From the NCBI RefSeq assembly GCF_017086365.1, contig NZ_CP070969.1, positions 3,348,001 through 3,412,000 on the forward strand: a stretch of 64,000 bases of DNA. The letters run 5' to 3'. This stretch comes from Paenibacillus tianjinensis (GTDB lineage: Bacteria; Bacillota; Bacilli; Paenibacillales; Paenibacillaceae). The notes beneath the pieces were generated by a model, which was not told the origin of the DNA, did no database searches, and saw only the letters and a list, made by a program, of their open reading frames with translations. This document shows positions 59,506-64,000 of the stretch, piece after piece; the stretch's first letter is position 1, and each line of letters starts with the position of its first letter. Made by a program: the position numbers and the translations under genes.

Positions 59506-59655
59506 CTAGGAAGATTTTCCCTTCTGACAAACTGGCCTGCCACAAAACTGCCTTGTTCCTTCCCAACGCCCCCATATACAACGTGCACACTTCGCTGGCT
59601 GATTCGGATGCTCTTTTATCAATGGAGGCCGGATGCTATTCTTCTTTCTCGCCAT
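59506..59655 (-). CDS. 49-residue zinc-finger-like protein
   Basis: ATG 59655 after GGAAG, stop TAG at 59506. MARKKNSIRPPLIKEHPNQP, then CARCIWGRWEGTRQFCGRPV and CQKGKSS. Four cysteines in a C-x2-C...C-x4-C layout suggest a small zinc-binding fold of the kind common among phage early/middle genes. It overlaps the end of the 59636 gene in another frame. Confidence 0.72.
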   Translation of the reverse strand: MARKKNSIRPPLIKEHPNQPAKCARCIWGRWEGTRQFCGRPVCQKGKSS

Positions 59656-59992
59656 GATCGTCTTCCTTTCGTGAGAATAGATATACCCATTGGCTGAATT
59701 CGCGCTTGGATACTGAGCTATTTTTCAGTGCCGCTTCCAGATCTCGTTTCCATGCTTCAGAACCAACGGCATCTATTTTCCGCTCCAGCTGAGGCTTCGT
59801 CTTGGTGTATAAGGTGACAGGAGTGGTTTTAAGCGCTTTGCAGATATCGCCAATGTTCTTACTCTTGCTTTCATCCAGGAGATACGCGAGCAGGCGCTGC
59901 TCTTTCTTATTGAGCCTATAGGGTCCTGCAATTTCAGCCACAACCTCTTCACATGTCATTTCCAGATCACGAAGTTCTGCTGCTGTCTCCAA
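59636..59992 (-). CDS. Phage regulatory-type protein, helical
   Basis: 118 residues from TTG 59992 (AAAGG 9 nt upstream). ETAAELRDLEMTCEEVVAEI, KNIGDICKALKTTPVTLYTK shows a helix-turn-helix-like segment, then EREFSQWVYLF-like end. Possibly a DNA-binding middle gene upstream of packaging. Not recognised with certainty. Confidence 0.62.
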   Translation of the reverse strand: METAAELRDLEMTCEEVVAEIAGPYRLNKKEQRLLAYLLDESKSKNIGDICKALKTTPVTLYTKTKPQLERKIDAVGSEAWKRDLEAALKNSSVSKREFSQWVYLFSRKEDDHGEKEE

Positions 59993-60015
59993 TGAGATCA
60001 CCCTTTCGGCATAAT

Positions 60016-60041
60016 AAAAAAGCCGCCCAATAATGAGCGAC
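60016..60041 (-). terminator. Terminator after the small membrane protein
   Basis: GTCGCTC-attatt-GGGCGGC stem (7 bp with G-T pairs) followed by TTTTTT on the minus strand. Confidence 0.75.
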
Positions 60042-60054
60042 TTCGGAATATGTA

Positions 60055-60300
60055 TTATTTTGAACTACCTTGTTCTATACCCTCCTGTATTCTATCCAAC
60101 AAACCAGGGAAGCCGTGAGTAAATAAAAAGTAGAGTCCTACAAGCGCAACGGCGCCCATCAAGAACTTCACTGCTCCTCCATTAACACGGAATAACTTAA
60201 GAATCAAACCTACAGCGAACGTCGGCAAGACCATATACAGAGCAATTGATTTAATCACTGCCCAGATTGCGCCACTCATCATACCACCAATATCTGGCAT
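60055..60300 (-). CDS. Small membrane protein
   Basis: 81 residues from ATG 60300, after AGGAGG. Two hydrophobic segments (AIWAVIKSIALYMVLPTFAV and FLMGAVALVGLYFLF) and a short amphipathic tail (GLLDRIQEGIEQGSSK). Holin-like size, but it is far from the lysis genes. Function not recognised; possibly a middle-gene membrane protein of the phage. Confidence 0.66.
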   Translation of the reverse strand: MPDIGGMMSGAIWAVIKSIALYMVLPTFAVGLILKLFRVNGGAVKFLMGAVALVGLYFLFTHGFPGLLDRIQEGIEQGSSK

Positions 60301-60357
60301 AAAACACCTCCTGCCTCTGTATTTCGACAGAAGGAATAAAAATCCTGCAAACATAAA

Positions 60358-60415
60358 GGACGGCGTCCGCTCCGCATCCGCAGCAAATGCGCTGCGCTCT
60401 TTGCTTAAATCTTTA
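60358..60415. other. GC-rich dyad cluster before the small membrane protein
   Basis: GGACGGCGTCC (palindrome around one base) is followed by CGCTCCGCATCCGCAG and GCAGC-aaatgc-GCTGC, all within 58 nt, and far more GC-rich than the surrounding spacer. Could be a packaging (cos/pac) site, a binding site or an RNA fold. No evidence decides between these. Confidence 0.35.
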
Positions 60416-60552
60416 TCTCCATAGTTACAGAGGAGAACAAGACCATTTTACTGAGCTGGAGAAATCGGAGTCAAAGTAGCTGCAGACGATCACGGACGAT
60501 TCACTCCAGAAATTCTTATTCTCTCTCTTCAATGCTCACTTATTCGATAATA

Positions 60553-60619
60553 GCGGGGGCAGGGATTTGAACCCCGGCTTCGGCCCGGTTCTTGCTGGCG
60601 TTGCGTCCAGACACCCCGC
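60553..60619 (-). ncRNA. Truncated tRNA-like element
   Basis: A 67-nt minus-strand segment has a 6-bp acceptor-like stem (GCGGGG with CCCCGC), a perfect 4-bp D-like stem (CTGG/CCAG) at its canonical distance, and a canonical T arm with loop TTCAAAT closed by CGGGG/CCCTG. Only 18 nt remain between the D and T arms, too few for an anticodon arm plus variable loop; in their place is CCGG-GCCGAAG-CCGG, which competes with the T stem. The D loop lacks GG and no CCA is encoded. It is not a normal tRNA; it could be a decayed tRNA or a tRNA mimic. Confidence 0.6.
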
Positions 60620-60742
60620 ATAATAATCCGGCACTTACTCAGGCGGCCGGAAACCTCCACGATCCGAACTTTAACCGATGTGGTCACGGCTCTAGGGGAA
60701 CAAGGGAAATGACAAACCCACAAGAACGGAGTAAATAGAAAA

Positions 60743-60802
60743 GCGAGAGGAGGTACGCCCCGGTTAATGCTGCATTACTGCAGCCGTGCGTGTCACTCTC
60801 GC
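60743..60802 (-). ncRNA. Large structured hairpin downstream of the ArpU-like gene
   Basis: The minus strand folds into nested helices GCGAGAG/CTCTCGC, ACGC/GCGT, CGG/CCG and CTGCA/TGCAG over 60 nt, followed by TTTTCTATTT. It could be an elaborate intrinsic terminator or the 3' end of a small RNA from the ArpU transcript. Confidence 0.55.
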
Positions 60803-60892
60803 CTGATTTCCACGTTATCAATATACCATGGAGAAGTGCTAGTATGGTGCCTGACTTGTGCTGAATAATCGCTTGAAAAGTGCGATTTTATG

Positions 60893-61378
60893 CTAAAACT
60901 GATCATTGTCTAATTCGAAGAATCCAAGCAACCTCAAGTTATTTGCGATAGTGGCAATGCCCGTATCAATCCAGCCACGAATAGTGCTGCTTTTCTCGTC
61001 ATAACCGAAGAATAAACATGTTTCCTTAAGTGAGTGACCTTCCAGATACCTGAACCGAATCGCTTTCTTAATGTCATCACTGAGAATTAGAGAGTGAGCC
61101 CGTTGGAGTGAGTCTGTGTACAGCCGGTACTGTTCATAGACCCATCTTTGCTTATCGATCAGAATGACCGCATTGGCAGTCTTGTCCGCATGCAGTTCGT
61201 CCTGATCAATCCGGCGAGCTACTTCCCCATCAATGCCCACTTGCTGAAGGTCCTTGGTGTTTCTTTCATAATCCGCAATCAGCAATGTCATCACTTTATA
61301 TTTGCCGAGGAGGAATTTTGTACGCTTAAGTTCCTTCTTATCTGCCGTTGGAAACAGTTCATCCTGTGTGTATACCAT
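60893..61378 (-). CDS. ArpU-like late transcription regulator
   Basis: 161 residues from ATG 61378, 7 nt after GAGGGG. N-terminal helical part (KKELKRTKFLLGKYKVMTLL) and a C-terminal sigma-4-like HTH (DIKKAIRFRYLEGHSLKETC, SSTIRGWIDTGIATIANNLR). Matches the ArpU/RinA-type phage regulators that switch on late packaging and structural genes; it lies right at the border between early and late regions, the expected place. Confidence 0.82.
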   Translation of the reverse strand: MVYTQDELFPTADKKELKRTKFLLGKYKVMTLLIADYERNTKDLQQVGIDGEVARRIDQDELHADKTANAVILIDKQRWVYEQYRLYTDSLQRAHSLILSDDIKKAIRFRYLEGHSLKETCLFFGYDEKSSTIRGWIDTGIATIANNLRLLGFFELDNDQF

Positions 61379-61481
61379 CGCCATTCCCCTCATTCCCCTT
61401 TGTCATGTTATAATGTCGAGAGGAATGTTTAACCGTTTATGACCCCCGCCCCGGCCAAGGATATGGGGGTCTTTGCTTTGT

Positions 61482-61682
61482 TTACTGCTCGGAATCTTGT
61501 TTCTTAGCAGATGCCCAATGAAATGTAACGGTAAGATAAGATAAATTCATAGCATCGATCTTATTGAGCAGATCGTCATTGCCTACTTCCGATCTTACCA
61601 GTTCACTTTCGGATCCATCATCCGCTACCAACATAGCAACCAGCTTGCTACCTTCATGATTTTCATAAACATCAATTTTCAT
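61482..61682 (-). CDS. Small phage early/middle protein
   Basis: 66 residues, ATG after AAGGAG. KIDVYENHEGSKLVAMLVAD, SELVRSEVGNDDLLNKIDAM then LSYLTVTFHW. Acidic, alpha/beta, no recognised family. Confidence 0.66.
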   Translation of the reverse strand: MKIDVYENHEGSKLVAMLVADDGSESELVRSEVGNDDLLNKIDAMNLSYLTVTFHWASAKKQDSEQ

Positions 61683-61719
61683 CGTCTCAACTCCTTGATG
61701 GTATCTTCGGACAGCAATA

Positions 61720-61866
61720 CTAATTGTTCATTGTTTCGCTGATTTTAGCGCCTATAACAGTTCCAAACTCTTCTGCTTCTTGTATCGCTTGTTGAATCGT
61801 GTCGGCTTCAATTAAGTATCCGAACACCGAATGTCTTGATTTTTCTACAGAAACTTCCCAAACCAT
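61720..61866 (-). CDS. 48-residue phage protein
   Basis: ATG 61866 after AAAGGAGA, stop TAG at 61720. MVWEVSVEKSRHSVFGYLIE then ADTIQQAIQEAEEFGTVIG and AKISETMNN. A beta-hairpin followed by a helix, the size of a small dsRBD-like or ferredoxin-like fragment. Not recognised. Confidence 0.65.
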   Translation of the reverse strand: MVWEVSVEKSRHSVFGYLIEADTIQQAIQEAEEFGTVIGAKISETMNN

Positions 61867-61990
61867 AAACATTCTCCTTTCGTGCATTGTTTCTTCGTAC
61901 TGTGCATCAGCTATCGGGTATATTTATTTATGAATACATATGGATCAAGTAGGAGATATTATTGAAAACTTCTTGAGATGGGCGGTTATT

Positions 61991-62296
61991 ATGAAACAAT
62001 TAGTGATATTGATTTTAGTTATGCTCATGTTTCCCACTGCTTCAATAGAGGCTATGCCTGAATACGCAAAATGGGGTAAAATTGCAGTAGAGGAAACCCA
62101 AAAACATTATAAAGCAGCCATAATCGATTATAAGCACATCGGTCGTACTGAACTAACACCAAAAAAGTCTGAAGAGAAATTCAAACTATGGATTAGGAAC
62201 AAAGCAGGTAACGAATTTGGGGTTATTGTAACAATCCAATTTAACCCGTCAACTGAAATAGTTCAATCGATTCAGTTTTCTGAAACTAATCGATAG
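61991..62296 (+). CDS. DUF3889-like secreted protein (YqzG type)
   Basis: 101 residues with a signal peptide (MKQLVILILVMLMFPTASIE then AMPEYAKW), followed by GKIAVEETQKHYKAAIIDYK and EEKFKLWIRNKAGNEFGVIV, the DUF3889/YqzG pattern. It is the only plus-strand gene in this part of the prophage, AT-rich and with its own terminator, so it is a moron. The start could be 51 nt further upstream. Function unknown. Confidence 0.75.
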   Translation: MKQLVILILVMLMFPTASIEAMPEYAKWGKIAVEETQKHYKAAIIDYKHIGRTELTPKKSEEKFKLWIRNKAGNEFGVIVTIQFNPSTEIVQSIQFSETNR

Positions 62297-62337
62297 TTTA
62301 ATAAATCTAACGATAACGAGAAATGTCAGTTCAATAA

Positions 62338-62388
62338 CCAACAGTGGTCTAAGCATGTATAATTCAGCTAGACAACTGTTGGTTTTTA
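62338..62388 (+). terminator. Terminator of the DUF3889-like gene
   Basis: CCAACAGT and ACTGTTGG form an 8-bp stem around a 29-nt loop, followed by five T. The long loop makes it a weaker call. Confidence 0.6.
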
Positions 62389-62442
62389 TATCGGGATCCT
62401 AAAAGAGAACTCTCATGGAAAATGCTTGTGAGCAGTTTGCGT

Positions 62443-62763
62443 CTACTGCGGCGTACCCATAATCTCGCGCTTATGCAGCCTGTCCTTGATCTCCTCATAA
62501 GCATCTGTCCGGTCGTACAGGGCGTGATAACGGTGACTGGTATCATTTGTGCCCGCGCCGGCATTAGCAGAATACAGGAAAGCTGATGGCTTCTCGTGTC
62601 TATCTGCGAGGATAGGAACACCCAATTCCTTGCAGCGTGTCTTGCTCAGCAGCACCGCGAATGGATAAGTGGTTCCGTTCCATCTGCCGGTGCGCGGGAT
62701 GAAATACGGCAGCCCGCTTTCCAGCACCTCTTGACGGTTGAATCTCCCTTGTTCGTTTGGCAT
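62443..62763 (-). CDS. Phage protein of unknown function
   Basis: 106 residues, ATG after AAGGAGG. FNRQEVLESGLPYFIPRTGR, WNGTTYPFAVLLSKTRCKEL then SAFLYSANAGAGTNDTSHRY. A mixed fold without recognised motif; early region of the phage. Confidence 0.66.
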   Translation of the reverse strand: MPNEQGRFNRQEVLESGLPYFIPRTGRWNGTTYPFAVLLSKTRCKELGVPILADRHEKPSAFLYSANAGAGTNDTSHRYHALYDRTDAYEEIKDRLHKREIMGTPQ

Positions 62764-62781
62764 GTCATCCTCCTTATGGGC

Positions 62782-62937
62782 CTAAGCCCGCTCCTTGATT
62801 TTGTATTGCACCCTGCCAAATTTGGGCTTGCAGCGTCTCAGAATCTCAGTCTCAGCTGCTTCCCGCTCCCAGCGCCGGGCGTACTTATCTTGAAGGACTG
62901 TATATAGTTCTTGGTGGGTTGCTGTTCTCCAGTTCAA
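62782..62937 (-). CDS. 51-residue basic phage protein
   Basis: TTG 62937 lies 8 nt after AAGGAGG; stop TAG at 62782. NWRTATHQELYTVLQDKYAR then RWEREAAETEILRRCKPKFG and RVQYKIKERA. Very basic with a helical first half; could bind nucleic acid. Well supported by its ribosome binding site; followed closely by the 62763 gene start. Confidence 0.68.
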   Translation of the reverse strand: MNWRTATHQELYTVLQDKYARRWEREAAETEILRRCKPKFGRVQYKIKERA

Positions 62938-62972
62938 AGTAATAACCTCCTTCGGCTACCGCTCCGCTAGGA

Positions 62973-63506
62973 TTATTCTGTCGGTAAGATGGCGCTGCCG
63001 CGCAAAGAATCAAAATCAAATTCGCTCAAGATCTTCAAGAGCCTTTCCACCTTCGGCGCTCTCCAGGCTGTCATCGCATAAGTGTGAGCTTCATCGGTGT
63101 AGTGATAGTGGTTAGACTTGATATGCTGCTTGGCCTCAGCTTTGGTTAAGAACATGGTATTCTCTCGAATGAAATGTTCCTTCTTCTCAGGGTGGAGACT
63201 TGCTCCATCATCATAATGCTCCTGAATCCACTCGAAGGCACTATCCTCGCAGCTGATCTCTCCAAACTCTTCCAGGGCTTCTTCTGAAAGCTCCTCTTTG
63301 TCCAGAACATCAGTCAGAAAATAATTGATCTCGTACGATTCGCCGTCGTTCGGAAGATACACTGAATATCTTTCTGCATTGCCCTCATTACACTCCACCC
63401 AACGGTAATCTCCAACTGTCCAGAACCTAGGAGCTGCCTGAGAATCATTGTCCTGACTATTTAATTCCGCCTGAAGTTCCTTCAAAAACACAATATCAGT
63501 GCTCAT
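62973..63506 (-). CDS. Phage protein of unknown function
   Basis: 177 acidic residues, ATG after GGGGGAG. VGDYRWVECNEGNAERYSVY, DVLDKEELSEEALEEFGEIS and a C-terminal segment FLTKAEAKQHIKSNHYHYTD then AYAMTAWRAPKVERLL-like. The tail segment (KAEAKQHI...HTYAMTAWR) is seen in several Firmicute phage early proteins; function unknown. Confidence 0.7.
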   Translation of the reverse strand: MSTDIVFLKELQAELNSQDNDSQAAPRFWTVGDYRWVECNEGNAERYSVYLPNDGESYEINYFLTDVLDKEELSEEALEEFGEISCEDSAFEWIQEHYDDGASLHPEKKEHFIRENTMFLTKAEAKQHIKSNHYHYTDEAHTYAMTAWRAPKVERLLKILSEFDFDSLRGSAILPTE

Positions 63507-63521
63507 ATCCTCTTCTCCCCC

Positions 63522-63905
63522 TTATACCTCTAGTAGTTCTGGATTATCGCAGATGTTGCCGACAACTTCGATTTTTCCGGATCTTGTGCAATTAATGGGC
63601 CAGCTTTGATGCCTTGCCTCGATCTCGAATGTGCCTTCAAAGTACTGCACTTTACCAAACCAGCCTACTGCGTGTTTTACAATATCACCTTCGTATATTT
63701 CCTGGCCGTTGCGATCATTCAGGCCTGTGTATTGCATGACTTCTGCATCCCGTTCACTGCAATCAGATAATGCTCCAGCATAATAATCTTCCAGGCTGTC
63801 GTACCACTGAATGATCATTTCTGACCCCGGCCAAGTGAGTGCAACTTTATCAAGCATTCGCTTTTCGTTTTTTAACCACGCCCGGAACTTTATTTCTCTG
63901 CTCAT
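63522..63905 (-). CDS. YopX-family protein
   Basis: 127 residues of the YopX family (PF09643): SREIKFRAWLKNEKRMLDKV at the N-terminus, the signature VMQYTGLNDRNGQEIYEGDI, and IEVVGNICDNPELLEV at the end. Common in early regions of Firmicute phages such as SPbeta; role unknown. ATG at 63905 with AAGGAGC somewhat far upstream. Confidence 0.92.
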   Translation of the reverse strand: MSREIKFRAWLKNEKRMLDKVALTWPGSEMIIQWYDSLEDYYAGALSDCSERDAEVMQYTGLNDRNGQEIYEGDIVKHAVGWFGKVQYFEGTFEIEARHQSWPINCTRSGKIEVVGNICDNPELLEV

Positions 63906-63941
63906 ATTGCTTATCAGCTCCTTTATAAGGGAAGAGGGTGG

Positions 63942-64000
63942 TTAGCCCTCTGGGTACATTTCGATTGCTTCCAGGTGATCTGTGCACTCCTCGTCAGTCA
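63942..64000 (-). CDS. C-terminal end of a gene cut by the window edge
   Basis: An open minus-strand frame from the window edge to TAA at 63942-63944 reads TDEECTDHLEAIEMYPEG. It precedes the YopX gene and is probably another small early phage gene. Only 19 codons are visible. Confidence 0.45.
   Translation of the reverse strand, partial: TDEECTDHLEAIEMYPEG

Noticed and set aside
60553..60619. Functional tRNA gene
   Set aside because: Too short between D and T arms for an anticodon arm; D loop lacks GG; recorded instead as tRNA-like.
60529..60723. 64-codon minus-strand frame across the tRNA-like element
   Set aside because: It runs through the RNA fold, has odd composition (many Arg/Ser/Cys) and no ribosome binding site.

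Overview
Organism and overall content. The window looks like a mid-GC Gram-positive chromosome of the Paenibacillus kind. Strong AGGAGG-type ribosome binding sites precede most genes and GTG/TTG starts are frequent. The housekeeping set (pdhABCD, thyA, thiN, metH, rnz, an Nfo/MutM repair pair, a Hanks kinase) is Firmicute-like. Roughly the first 26.6 kb is ordinary chromosome. From somewhere between about 26.7 and 30.1 kb to beyond the right edge lies a temperate siphovirus prophage, most of it on the minus strand. The right end of the prophage is outside the window and no attachment repeat could be identified by eye.

Chromosomal part (1-26.6 kb). thyA, an LD-carboxypeptidase-like S66 peptidase, and the pyruvate dehydrogenase operon pdhA-pdhB-pdhC-pdhD (minus strand) with a terminator at its end, a 62-bp tandem repeat before pdhC and a palindrome-rich control region before pdhA. 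Then an esterase, a low-molecular-weight phosphatase, thiN, a secreted NlpC/P60 hydrolase, an atypical response regulator, a MoeB/ThiF-like enzyme, an ABC-F protein and a kinase fused to a P-loop-like domain. A tightly coupled six-gene operon follows (mutM, nfo, a receiver-like protein, a thioredoxin-like protein, an ABC ATPase, an RlmM-like methyltransferase), then a HAD phosphatase, rnz, metH and a small lipoprotein.

Transition zone (26.7-30.6 kb). Small regulators and accessory genes: an Xre repressor with a near-perfect promoter; a four-gene translationally coupled operon (small WYL-like protein, two LexA-like winged-helix proteins lacking a peptidase domain, one helical protein) driven by a promoter overlapped by a LexA-type SOS box; a 57-codon gene plus GNAT gene with toxin-antitoxin layout; and a membrane-protein moron with its own promoter and terminator.

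Prophage (about 30-64 kb). Reading the minus strand from the right: YopX and small early genes, an ArpU-like late regulator, a region of structured RNA including a truncated tRNA-like element, an accessory gene with a HEPN-type Rx4H motif, small and large terminase, portal, minor capsid protein, scaffold, decoration protein, major capsid protein, head-tail connectors, major tail protein, tail assembly chaperone with a clear -1 frameshift heptamer (A AAA AAC), a 1491-residue tape measure, distal tail protein, a beta-helix fibre, then an embedded accessory/lysogeny block, the tail endopeptidase, and the lysis genes (holin, amidase). Intrinsic terminators punctuate the late operon after the terminase, portal/minor-capsid, capsid and major-tail-protein blocks.

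The most unusual part is 35.9-39.8 kb. A complete tyrosine integrase, a divergent Xre repressor with three matching 19-bp operators, a Tad2-type (DUF2829) anti-Thoeris gene, ribbon-helix-helix and zinc-ribbon proteins and an AT-rich gene of unknown function all sit inside the tail gene cluster, between the fibre gene and the tail endopeptidase, instead of at a prophage end. No CRISPR array, rRNA gene or insertion sequence was seen.
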